In this document: positions 22,124 to 34,346 of the stretch, piece after piece
How the letters are laid out: each line of letters starts with the position of its first letter
Numbering within the stretch: position 1 is the first letter of the stretch
Source of the DNA: Arabidopsis thaliana
Taxonomy: Eukaryota; Streptophyta; Magnoliopsida; Brassicales; Brassicaceae
Direction of reading: 5' to 3'
Length of the DNA: 64,000 bases
Assembly (NCBI RefSeq): GCF_000001735.4
Contig: NC_003071.7
Span: 6,255,151 to 6,319,150, forward strand
Program-made: the position numbers and the translations under genes
The notes under the pieces: generated by a model
Told to the model about the DNA's origin: nothing
What the model saw: the letters and a program-made list of their open reading frames with translations, nothing else
Databases searched by the model: none

Positions 22124-23105
22124 AACCAATTGCCAAAACACTAACACCTTTCACCGGTCTCTTAAATCCTTATCATACACAAGCTTATCTCAAAAGTTCT
22201 AATCTCAAGCTTTTATATTAAGTTCTTATTTCTTAATCATATTCTAACATTTTTTTTCTTTAATCTTATTCTAACATTAATATATGATCGTTTGATTTTA
22301 ACGTCATTACTAGATAGAGAACTATTCTTCTATATATCTTCCTAAGATTAGAGTTAGTCAAAACAAATACATATTTGACAATCGTTTACAACCAAAATAT
22401 CAGATTATTAATGCAAAATCTCTCTTAAATAAGAAAAGAAATCCAAACAAATCCACAAAGCTCTGTCACTTGAATAAGAAATTTGCATAAGTCTATAGCT
22501 ACACTGAATTTTTTTGTACAATTTTTTTTTTAAAAAATTAGGGAATTAACTGAAAATGACATAATGGTTAACATAGAACTAATTATAGGTTACGTAATAA
22601 ATAGTCTAATCAAAAGTTTTGTGTATAAATCTCACTTTTTTTAATAGATAAGGTAGGAAAAAGAATAAGATAGAAAACACTTACTAAACCGGATTGATCC
22701 TCGGTTAAGGAGAAATTCGGTTTTGAAAAAATTACGAGGAATATCCCAACGAACATAATAATCTGACGAAAGGAGTCATTTTTGGTCAAAACGAAGAAGA
22801 ACAAAAAGGTACAAACACTTTCTCTCTGATCCTTTTTTTTTAATTTCTTTTTCTCAATTTCAATCTTCTCGATTAGGGTTTGGAATTGCCCTTGGAATGT
22901 TGAATTTTAAGACTTCGCTTTGATCTGTAAACTAATTTCAGGGTCTCATCTGAATTCTTTGTTGATTTGAGATGAGTTCTGGGTTTTTGCTAAGGATTTG
23001 TTTTTATGTCTTCTAAGCACCAAAATCTGCTCAAAAAGTCTGTAAATTTCCAAGCAAGTTGTTTACTTTTTCATAGTGTTGATTTGATCTTCTGCAGATC
23101 AAATT
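22124..23105. other. Spacer and MEE13 leader
   Basis: AT-rich spacer. The last ~280 bases carry features of a plant 5' UTR with an intron-like stretch (AGGGTTTGG near 22875, TCTGCAGATC just before the ATG). No separate gene is supported; the 22610-22804 minus frame is low complexity. Confidence 0.35.
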
Positions 23106-26100
23106 ATGGATCTTAATTTAGATGAAAATGAGAATCTAAAGGCTCGGATCAAACAACTTGAACATGGTACGTTTTCTCTACAAGTCTCTATGTGGTAGTT
23201 ATTTAGACCCTGGACATGTTTATAAGCTTATAGAAATGGGTTTCTAAAGTCTTACATTTGCTTCTCTGAAGCCTTCTTGAAGTGTATTCTGCTCCATTAG
23301 TTTGTCATCTAGTCCAATCTATTTCATACGATAGCTATTTCTTATTCTCATGACCACTTAGCTTTTCCCATTTCCCTGCCTTCTCAGATGCAAAAGATGA
23401 TTCCTTTTAGTTATTTCTTCTTCTTATAATCTTAGAAATGAGTTATCTTTAGCAAATGGGGATGAGTTAAGAAACATTTGAAGACATCACTTGTAGAAGT
23501 TGTTCTCATTCTCTTTTGGGTTATGTACTTATATCATATGTCTTTTGCTACTGTGTGCGTTATGCTTGTTTGAAGATATTATGTATCAAGGTTGTTGAGA
23601 CTCCATGTTATATCTGCAGGTTGATTACCTGATGTATGTTGAGTATGAACATAGTATTTTTTTTTATTTTTTATCACCAGAGCGTAATGAACTACAGAAA
23701 GATATTGAACAGTTGTGCATGCAACAAGGTGGACCTAGCATTCTTGGTGTGGCTGCTCGGATGCATTTCCAGAGGTATCTTATGGTTTGACTTAAGTTCG
23801 TTATTTAGCCAATGAAAGATACTTCATAACTTATTTTACCTCATAGATGTGTAAAATAAGAGCCTTGTTGCTAACAATTATATTAAATGATATTGGGTAA
23901 TACTATTAGGACAGCTAGCTTGGAGCAGGAAATAGAGAGCTTAAAACTGAAGTTGGCTGCTTGCACAAGGGAGAAACACAATCTTCAAGAGGAGCTTGCA
24001 GAAGCTTACCGTGTGAAAGTCAGTTTCTTTGAAGCTTTTAAAATAAAAGGATTTTGATTTTAAAAATGTTCCGAAGCAAATGTTTACAAGCTGTCTCTTC
24101 AGGCTCAGTTAGCAGATTTACATGCTGGAGAAGTAGCAAAGGTCTCTCTCATTTCATACTAATTTTTCAATCTGCTTTAGAAAATATCCTTCTAAGATCT
24201 AAATGTTGTGATGTATTCTTTCACTTCCAGAACTTGGAAGCAGAAAAGCAGGTTAGATTTTTCCAGGGTTCTGTGGCAGCTGCTTTTTCTGAAAGGGATA
24301 AGTCAGTAATGGAGGTATGAGGGAATTCCATCTCAGTCTAATGAAAAGAAGCAACATTTATTTTGAGTATGTATTCTTTCTAACTTACTTTTTGATGGTT
24401 TCCTGACTTTGACCAGGCCGAAAAAGCTGAAGAGAATGCTGAAATGATGTCACAGAAACTTAGTGAAATTGAGATGCGGTAATTGTGACCCTGTTCACCC
24501 TGATTTATTTTACTAGCTCCATTTCTCTTGAAAAATTGACGTTCTGTAGCTGCATCGACTTATCTGAATCTCTCTAAAAATGATGTTCTATAAAAACTTT
24601 CCGCCCTCAAGAATTTAGCAAAATATCGATGTTATTACCTAAGCCCTGTGTTACTTATGTTTTCCGCCCTTCCTTGTTTGGTCCCTGGTGCTGGTGAGCT
24701 AGGTTGGAAGAACTTAGCTCAGATTGTCTTGTACAGAAGAGACTAAATGACACATTGCAAGCTGACTTGGCAAAACTTGAAGAACAGACTAGAACATATG
24801 CAGGGGTAAATTTTTCGTTCTTGTCTACACATAATTCATCCCTAATAGTCTTATTACGTTTTCTTCCCCTTATTTGTCCTCTGAAGTCTACAACTTCTGA
24901 TCTTTTATATTTTACCTCCTGAATAAGCTATCACGTATATCTGAATCTTTATGATTCTCAGTTACTAAATTCTTCCATAAAGGTTTGTTTTTTTCTCTCT
25001 ATCTGCTCAGGTGATTGAGAAGTTCTATGATATCCGTAAAGCTTCACTCTGTGAGTCCCTTGAAATGAGTTTGCATGAAAAGTGTGCAAGTTTATTGGAT
25101 GATCCTATAGAATCATGGACTTTCAATGATCCTTCAACTTCAGATTATGTAGTAAGTTTCTGAAAACATATCCAATCTCTCTCTCTCTTTTTTTTTTTTC
25201 CGGAGAAAGCTCTAATTTCGTCATTTGTGTGTTGGCTATTCACCATTGGCTGGTAAAATTGGTCGCAGTAGAAGATTTTTTTTCTATTGACTAGTACCTC
25301 TGGATACCAGCAAATGAGTTTTCTGGAAATTGTTTTGGATATTGGTTGTTACAATTAATTGTATGATTGCCATAAAGTACAGATAGTAAATGTAAAAACT
25401 ATCAGAACATATTGAAAAATCGTACTTAGCAGGAATATAGAAGTTCGTGTTTGCTAAAGTGGCAGGAGTCTGGTTTGAGAATAAGGTAGTGTTTTATAAA
25501 ATTTCTATGGATTTTATTCAATATCGGTTCTTGTTAATTTGTAAATCCGGAGAGACTTTTCGTTCTTGGATACGAAAAACATCGAGAACCTTGACATTGC
25601 ATTTGAAGGCAGAGGCAATCTAATTGGCCATTTTTATTAATGATCAAATATCTTGGAACTTATTCGCATCATGTAGATACTTTTTAGTATATTCCACTCT
25701 GCTTATTTCTTCAGATTCTGAATCTCCTATTCTTTTCCGTCAACCACAAAAGAAGCATAGATAGAATGGAATTTTTGTTTTAGCAAAATAGATCATTTCT
25801 AGGAAGTATTTGTCTATATTCACTAAAAGCTATGGGAAAATGTTTCAAGAGTTATTTGTGTTTGCTAGTGTTGACATGGTTATGGCACTAAGCAATATGT
25901 GTCGGATTATTAGGTGATTTGTTATTTCTATCTGCTATTTGAACAACTCTTTTCAGACAGGCTGCACTGGAAGGAGAGTTGGGAAAGGTTAAGAACACTG
26001 TGGATAATCTTCAGAGTAAATTACGAGTGGTATTTATCCTTTCCTTCCTCATCTGTTTATCTTCAAGTATTATGAACCTAGATGCAGCATTCACTAACGT

Positions 26101-28616
26101 CAGATATTTGTTACTCTAGGGCTTAGAAATTGAGAATCATTTGAAGAAGAGGGTTCGTGCATTGGAAAAGAAGAATGTGGGTACTCAATGTATTATAATT
26201 CCTGAAGTCTAGAATTATTTCTCTTACCCTTTGGTGTCACTGTTAACCTGCTCACAGATTGTTGCAGATGGGCTGATCGTTAATGGCATTACAGATATTC
26301 GCCATCATCATTCCCAACTGAGGGCCTACATCATTGCTTTACTTAATGAAGAAGGACTATACATTAAATCGATTTCCAAAAATGTTGAAGAAAAACTTAA
26401 ACTTCACTCATCAGAAGTACAGAATGTAGTGCCACCGCAACACGATTTAAAACCTGATGAGTCTGAATGCCGGGATGTGCATATGACTACAGTTGTTGAA
26501 TCTTGCCAAGTAACGAAGGTGTGATTGCTGGGTGATTTTGCTACCAAATTTCCTCTTTTTTTCTCTGCATTTTATGTCTGTATTTTTTGTGTTTTGTTTA
26601 GGAGGCATAATTTTGGACTTCCTCATTATTTGTTTGGTTAGCTCAAACTTACATCGATGTCTGCAACTGCTACTTAAGACATAATGTCTAGAACCTTAGA
26701 GATTCCTAGATCCTAATTCCTCAACCGTAATGGACAATCAGCATCTAATAGCATACTTGATCTTATATAATGTGAAAGTGGTTGGAGCTATTTGAGATTT
26801 GGATCGTTACTGTCTCTTACAATTTTTCATGACTTTTTTTGTTGTTGTTGTAAGAGCGTTTCTCTTCTGAATGCAGCTTGCGGAAGCTAGTATTGCCAAA
26901 ATCATGGCTGAAAGTAGAGGGGATGCATCTGAAGCCTTTGCACAAGCATTACAAGAGAAGGTTATTCTCATTTCCTAACGATCCATCATACACTAGTGGA
27001 GAAGATTCATAACATAATTGCATCTCATGTATCGTGACTGTTGACTAGTCTTCATTGCTTAACGGAAGAAACAATCCTTGGGTCTTTTTTATTCATATGA
27101 GTATGCTATATCATTTATTTCTGTTGTAGTAATGTGTATATATGATTTTTGATTCTTTTCGGATGTATTGTTAGGTTGGAGCTCTTTTACTTCTATCACA
27201 GCAGGAGGAGAGGCATTTACATGAAGAAAATGTCAATGCAGCTCTTCAGCAGAAAGTAGATGAGCTTCAAAGGAATATCTTGCAGGTTTCCTTTTTCTAC
27301 ATTAAGTTGTTTCCAGATGTTGAGATAGAAAAAAATAATCTATTTAACTCCTATGGCCAGTTCTGAATAATCTTGAAATATTCTTTTAGGTGACCAATGA
27401 AAAGGTGAGAACCCTTATGGAGTTAGCCCAACTACGACAGGAATATCAGTCGCTAAGAGAGTATGATACCATCCTTTCCTCATAACTTCTTTTAATCAGA
27501 TTTGTCCTAGTTTTATTTTGCATGAAGTTCCGTTTCTGGTGCTTACATTACATGCTTACCCACATGGTATATTCTGAATACGTGTGCTGCTCTCTCTATC
27601 ATTCTGTTACGTCTACTTGAAATACATAGTAATATGTGCAATTGATTGCATAGTCGCTAACAATGTAGACAACCTGAAATGTTGTTGATATTAAAAGTTA
27701 GGCATGGCACGTTCTGTAAATGGTGTAAGCCGTCTTTTAAAACCAATTTCGCTCTATCTTCTGTTTTGAAGTCAGGGATTTGCTTTGTAATGTTGTTTCC
27801 TTGTACCTGCGATGCTAGTGACATTTCTCAGGGATGATACTGTGTTGTAAATATTTTTGATTCTTATGTAGAGGTAACTGTTACATTCCTCTAAAAATAC
27901 TATATCATTTGCCAGCAAAATGAGTGGTACAAGAGAGGAAGAATCAACGGGAAACAGTGGCAGGATAGTTATCTCCAATGAGAAAGATGGAAGACTAAAG
28001 AATATGTGGAAGAAATCTTACATAAACCGTTGGATTGACCCAAGTTCAAGAGGCGGAAGTCACTTGAACACTGAAGCAGATTATGCCAGTAACATCGAAT
28101 ATTCCAGGTTTGGCATCCTACATCTACATTGTCTTATCGTACTTGGAAGCTTCTGCGATAAATCACTATTGTTTTGGCAGAATGAAAGTAGAATATGCAG
28201 CTATAAAAGAGAACCTGGAAAGCATGGGGCACTTGACGACTTCAATCCGCAGGCTCCGTCTAGCGCTCTTGAAGGTAATTTAAGAACACTAGCGTGATAT
28301 GGATCACTTTTTGGTTCCTTCCTGTTAGGCCAAATTTCAGTTGTTTCTTTTTTTTCAGGTAAAGGAATTAAATGATACTGAAACAACTGCAAGAAGTTGC
28401 GAAGTAGCGATTGCCAACATCCTTGTGGAGGCAACCCATTTGAAGACTGCCCTTGGGATCTCCATACCAATTAGCTGGTCGGCGGAATCAGACATTGAAT
28501 CAGTTACTGATGGCGAGTCGAGCTGTGAAAGGACCGATTCTGTTTCTGCTGCAGGATTTGAGATGGTGGAGCTTGTTATTCTAGCAGCCGAGATAATGAA
28601 AGAACAACACCATTGA
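23106..28616 (+). CDS. MEE13: Long coiled-coil protein MEE13 (myosin heavy chain-related)
   Basis: I reconstructed 17 exons: 23106-23166, 23681-23774, 23910-24018, 24103-24141, 24231-24314, 24417-24478, 24703-24805, 25011-25151, 25961-26029, 26120-26176, 26258-26518, 26877-26960, 27175-27285, 27390-27460, 27916-28107, 28181-28274, 28359-28616. All joins keep phase and give 629 aa ending ...MKEQHH. The protein starts MDLNLDENENLKARIKQLEH and is mostly heptad-like Glu/Lys/Leu coiled coil (LEQEIESLKLKLAACTREK, VRALEKKN, VDELQRNILQ), with no motor domain. Loss in Arabidopsis was reported as maternal-effect embryo arrest; the biochemical role is unknown to me. The 809-bp intron 8 might hide a small exon I could not see. 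I recall the locus as At2g14680. Confidence 0.85.
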
Positions 28617-28760
28617 AATTCATTCTTCAGTTTGTTACCGGCATTTTAAGTTGGTCTGTGGCTCTGTGAATATAATTTATTGAGAATTTGATTTCAAAAT
28701 CTCTTGTATAACCTCTCATGGGATGATTCACAATATGTGATACATAATATAGTGCAGTTT

Positions 28761-30862
28761 TCAAGCATCAATTACAAGTTGAACTTCTTGAAGATGACCT
28801 GACTCCTTAGTTACCTCCACGCTGAAGCGGGTGGACAAGTTCTTCATCGATGGATTAGTTACAGTCACTCGGTAATGTCCATGCAGTAAGGAAATCTCCG
28901 GAGAAAACCCGATTATTCGACCTCCTTCTTCATCATTATGTTCATGGTGTTGGATAGGAATCTCTACAGGTTCTTGTTTCCACTCTTGGAGTAATTTGTC
29001 AATGAGATCCCCTGCTTGTGTGTTTTTGAAATCTTTATCGGCAAGCGTTAACTTGTCGAAACCGGACACTTCAGGCCCTCCATATAGGATTATGGCTTTA
29101 ACCGCAGGATGTGAGTAAGCTTCCCTCAGAATATCCTCCATGTATTTTACCTATCAAATAAATTGAACCATGGCTTGCTTGTTATGTTACGTTAGCTCAA
29201 AGTTTCAAACTAACTCAAACGTGCATTGTATAATCACCTGATCCGGGCACTTGAACATATCAACCTCCGTAAGCCAAACCGGAAAACTCAAAGAGCCTAA
29301 TGTATCTAATGCGTATCTCATGTAAGCCAAGTTGGGCTGAACTGGAGCAAAGTGACCTTGTGCTCCAATCCCTCCTTTAATATTATTGTTTCCAGGGAAT
29401 GAAACAATCTCTTGCATCTTCTTTACCACGTTAACAGGGCTCACAACTCTGTCTTTATCATACTCTACCGTGTTGAATTCGTTTAGGAACAACGGTATAT
29501 CAGGATCCAACTTAGAGGCCAAAGAGTAGACAATAGCTGAAGCGTTTCCACCAAGCATGTTCTCAAAGTAGTTGAAATGTACATTCTCATTCATCACATC
29601 CCATCCTATTAGTCTCCCTTTATATCTCTTCATAACCGAGTTCATTCTGTTGAGTGTCACATTCTTTAAATCTTCAGGATCCGTGATCGTCTTTACCCAA
29701 TTCGGCTGCCAATACTTATCGTCCCACAAGACCGTATGTCCTTTAACTAGAATCGCATTTTCCTCCGCGAGCTGCATCATTGAATCAGCTATTTTGTAGT
29801 TCTCTTGACCTCTCACTGCCTCAGTTGCATACCATTTCATTTCATTGGTGAATGAAGTGAGTCTAAACCGCGACACAAACCATTCTCTATAGCTATCGCT
29901 TTCCAAAATACGGTAGTTCATAGCACAACCAAGGAGGAATGATGGTTTGATCTGTTCTATGGAAATCACTGATCCTTCTAATGCACTTTTGTTCTTAAAA
30001 CTCATTTGAAATCTCACTTTATTCTTCCGAATCTGCGAGTTTTTCTCAAAGTCATAGATTGTTTTAAACGCTTATAAAACGTTTTCATAATGTATGTATA
30101 ATACCTTTTCAATAACTTGGTCTTGTTGTAGCCTCCATTGAGTTTTGTGGAACCGTTGCATCCTCACATTTTGTACTGATATCTCCAAACCCGCTAAGCC
30201 ATCGCTCTGCTTCGTGTAAATTCCTACATTAGTACTTGAAATCTCCACAAAAGAACACACAATTAGTTCCTTTACCTCGAAGAAAATGTCGATAGGGCCA
30301 GAGAAATCAGCGGTAATACCGCCTTTAAGCAAAGACCAGCATCCTCTTTTCGCCATAACTTCACCTCCGAAAACGTTTCTCCCATTCTTCTCACTAAAAG
30401 TCATTCCTACTTTTCTCTGACTCTCATTTCTCAACTTCACCCAAGCTGATTCACACACAATTCAAAAACATCATAACTTACTACACAAGCAACAACAAAA
30501 CCAACATTTTCTTACCAGAAGTGATGTATATGTTTCCTTCCCGAAGATCAACTCCCTCTACTACATTTCTGATTCCACCATTTTCGTTGATCTTCAATTC
30601 TTTGACTCCTTCACCTCCGGTATTGGCAGTTGTTTGTGGAGGCTCCATGAGGCACTTTCTCATGACATTACATAGATTCAAAACATTGCATTCCATTAAT
30701 ATTTGTAAGTGAAATGTATTTATAGATTTGTTCTTTTTGTTATACCTCTGATTTTAGAGACTGGTCGTAGGAGAAAGGATCCATGCAAATTCCTGAACCA
30801 AGAAGAAGAAGAGAGATGAGGAAAAGCACCAAGTGGAAAAAGCCATAGTTGAATCTTTTCAT
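28761..30862 (-). CDS. GH10 endo-1,4-beta-xylanase family protein
   Basis: Minus-strand exons 30746-30862, 30516-30654, 30276-30445, 30105-30206, 29238-30032 and 28761-29150 join in phase to 570 aa. A hydrophobic signal peptide (FFHLVLFLISLLLLGSG, residues 8-24) predicts secretion to the wall. Residues about 40-165 resemble a CBM22-type carbohydrate-binding domain, ending SVQNVRMQRFHKTQW. The GH10 barrel follows. The acid/base Glu is E325 in GWDVMNEN and the nucleophile is E432 in PVWLTEVDM, both intact, so a xylan hydrolase or transglycosylase is plausible. The 69-bp intron 30207-30275 is at the plant minimum. I recall the locus as At2g14690. Confidence 0.9.
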
Positions 30863-30958
30863 CTTTTCTTGTGACAATTGAGAACTCAAAAATCCTCAAT
30901 GAGATATGTATGACGACCCTTCTTGTGGGATTAATCCATTATCATGAAATAAGTAACT

Positions 30959-30967
30959 ATTATATAG
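30959..30967 (-). promoter_or_regulatory. Candidate TATA box of the GH10 gene
   Basis: CTATATAAT on the minus strand about 100 bases before the GH10 start codon. Position fits a core promoter; no other support. Confidence 0.4.
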
Positions 30968-33900
30968 CACACAAAAGGTACGTATATACATATTTCTTAT
31001 TTTAATAATGCCAGTGGAATAAGTATAATTTTCAAATTTTCTTATCTTTATATTGTATATACTGTATAGCAATGTTTTAAAGTTCTATTATTAATACTAT
31101 AACATTAATATAATTATATAAGCTATTTTTAGAACACCAAGGTAAGGTTTTTTTATAATGCATGTAGTGATAACTTCATATATATAATTGTTTTTAATAT
31201 ACATTAGAGAAACTTTCGTGTCTCAAAGTGTTATTTTTTTTTTCTTTTTTTCTAAAACTGTATTTTACATATAATCAATGAACTAATGAAGAAATAATAC
31301 CTTAGTAAAGGGGGGAAAATATACTTTTAATCGAAACTGCAAATACATCTCACGAGAAAACACATTAAATTAGTTATGACCCAAAAATATATGTGTGTGC
31401 ATGGTTCATGTGAATAAAATCAAAATGTTCAAAAATACAATTAATTAAGACATTTTTGTACGGTCTATTTTGATTAATGTAAATGAAAGCATCCAAAATC
31501 CATTACAATAACAAATTCAATGTTCTTTTTTCAAGAAAAAGAAAAATAACAAACTTAATGTTTAAAGTCAACCCAATAATTTTATGTGTCTGAACTGGTG
31601 AGTCACCTTTTTTAACAGTACTGGGAAAATATAAAGCTAGATAAAAAAAATAAGAAACATTCACGAATCATTATATCATATATATGTTGCAACAAAATTA
31701 ATCTACTTTCTGTAATTTTTCTTACTTATATTTTAGCGGTATTTTAGTAAATGTTTATAATTAGTAATTTATGATAATAAAAACATATGTTTATGTAAAA
31801 TTCTTTTTTGAAAATATATTAGTTATATTATTGAAATTTGCTTTATTTGAAAGTAGTTTAAGTTGGGACAAAAAATGTGTATTACTTTATGACATTACGT
31901 ATGACATTACATGTGTTAGGATCATAAGCACTACAGAAAAGGTCCACATTGATATCACAAAATAATATCTTATTTTTCCGAACTGTTATTAAAGATGAAT
32001 TTGTAATTTTACTAATATATAATAACGTTTAACCAACGGTAAGATAGAAAATCTCTAAGGATGAATCTAAAATAACTTACTCTCCCAACACTTAGCCAAA
32101 GTAATCCACTTAAGCACCATTTGTTTACTTTTCTCCCCATTTTCTCGAAAAACATCTCAAACCTAAACATTTCATACCCAAACATCTCACACACACAAAT
32201 TGAATCTAGTCCCAGCCACCTTGTAAACTCACCACCGTCAGATTGTAGTTAGCGAAAACCACTAACCTTGTCGTCAACCATAATTTTGTTCTTCTCCCCC
32301 TGACATATTCTCCAACGCAATCACCATTAGACTTAAATCAAAGGCATGTCTTTCTTTGTTACTCTCATTTCCGTCTACTCTCATTTCTATGTGATTTTGA
32401 CCAATTTCTATGTAATTCGATTTTAAGGTTTAGTCCTTATCTGTTAGGTAAAATTTTGAAATATCTATCCCAGGCGCTTTTCCCAATGCATGCTAAAAGC
32501 AGGATGTAGCCTTCTATTAGCCAGATCTCAACTACCTCTTCCTTCTCCTAAAAAGAAGTTTGGTGAAGTTTCCTGGTACGATTTTCATGCTGGAGCGGCT
32601 CTTTTCTTAAAACTGTTGTAATTAATTATCTGAACTTGAGATGATATTGGTCTGAGATGATGTGTCTATGATATGGTCTGAGATTGAGTTATTGTCTTAT
32701 CTAGAATATTCTTACGTTAACTTTGATGTGATGCTTATGGGTTGAATTGTGGCTCTAAAGGCTTTAATTAAGCTTATAACATATAAATTGTTGAACAAAT
32801 CATGCCATCTATGTACGTAAGAAATTAAATTATATAAGTTAGGTTTCAGTTGGAATTCAGATACTTTAAAATATATTTTCCAACGTTTAATTCCTTACTG
32901 CAGAATTGATATGCTTATGTGAAAGAGCTCGAAATTTTGTACAGGTTGTGGCGGCGGTGATAAGAAACATTGATAGGATAATATGTATTTGCATCGACTA
33001 TTGTAATATATATTGTCACTCAGGGAATGATGTGCTATCCACGATTTTTCGGATTTTTTTGTATTATTTCATTTAAATATAATTTTTATTTATCAAATTA
33101 TTCACTCATACAATAAATAATTACTTTTAGAATTAAAAATATTTTTTTCTAACAACATTCTCAACAATGCATCATACACATAATTTATAAACAATATCTG
33201 TCTTAAACCAATTTAATAGAGGGTAGTGTTGGATTCTAGAAACTTAAGAATTTGATGATAAAGCTCCTTACGTATTCTTCACTATCAGTGATTTATTATA
33301 TGAATATCAATTTAAAAGAATAAAAATAAAAATTTAAGAGAATATAAATAGAAATTTAAGAAAATAATTTACTCAAATCATTAAGTAATTCACGACTATT
33401 ATACACTAATACTTTGAGTTTGGATTACAAAAAAAAATATTCGGGTATGAGAAAACTATTAAAATAGTTTTATTGAAAAAATCATGTAATATTAAAATAA
33501 ATTTAGTAATAGTACAATTAAATATGTAAAATAAAATAATATGTCAAATTAAATAATAAATATATCATTAACCTATAAATTAGAAGTTAAAAAGCTTATA
33601 TTAATTATTCTATAGATACATGGCAAATGCTAAAGTGATGATGTGTCAATCATATGAAGAGAGTTGGCCAACTTTCATATATATGATTTAAAAATCTGTC
33701 AAATATGAGAGAATTAACTTATGACGCATTTAGTTAAACTATTTTTACTCTTAAGATAATGCTTCTTTGGACTATATAAGTGAAAGAAACATGGGCCTAT
33801 AGCCTATTATTTTAAAATAAACTCAAGCGCTTTAATTAATTATGCTAGGTCGAAATATAAAATATGGTTCATATTGTGAGAGAGTGAGTGAGAGAGTTAT

Positions 33901-34346
33901 GGCTTTGCAAAGAAGATTAGAAACATATTGTGAATTAAATTAAAAACAGATTAAAAAAAATTAGGGCAACTAAGCTCTCATATTCTTCTCACACGTCTTT
34001 TTGCCATCCATTTCTGGAATCACCATTTCTAGAATCACCAATATACACACAAGTATTTATATACGCACGTCTTGAGTTCTTCTCGGGGAATAAATAGATG
34101 GATAATTTTGCTCTTTCATGCCCAATGTAAGAAAGAAACATGAAAAACCTCAATGATTAAATTAAAGTCTTTTAAAATGAAAGAACTCAAACTTAAAAAT
34201 GAACAAAAATTAAAAACCTTATTATAAATATTGACAGCACAATAAACTTGTTGGAACTGTATCTTGTAAGCTAACTTGTTTAAAGTTTCTTACAAGTGTT
34301 TGAAAATTGGTAAAAATATAAAAATATTGATTTATAATGTTAACTT
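30968..34346. other. Gene-poor AT-rich region, probable TE remnants
   Basis: No reading frame with a recognisable domain. 32200-32640 is less AT-rich and may be a worn transposon or exon relic (for example around CCTTCTATTAGCCAGATCTC at 32511), but I could not assign it. 33600-33790 resembles Helitron-like subterminal sequence, including an ATGGCAAATGCTAAAGTG stretch, without clear ends. The rest is low-complexity A/T DNA. Confidence 0.35.

Noticed and set aside
32200..32640. Possible spliced gene in a less AT-rich patch
   Set aside because: No frame over 60 aa with conserved residues and no consistent splice pattern.
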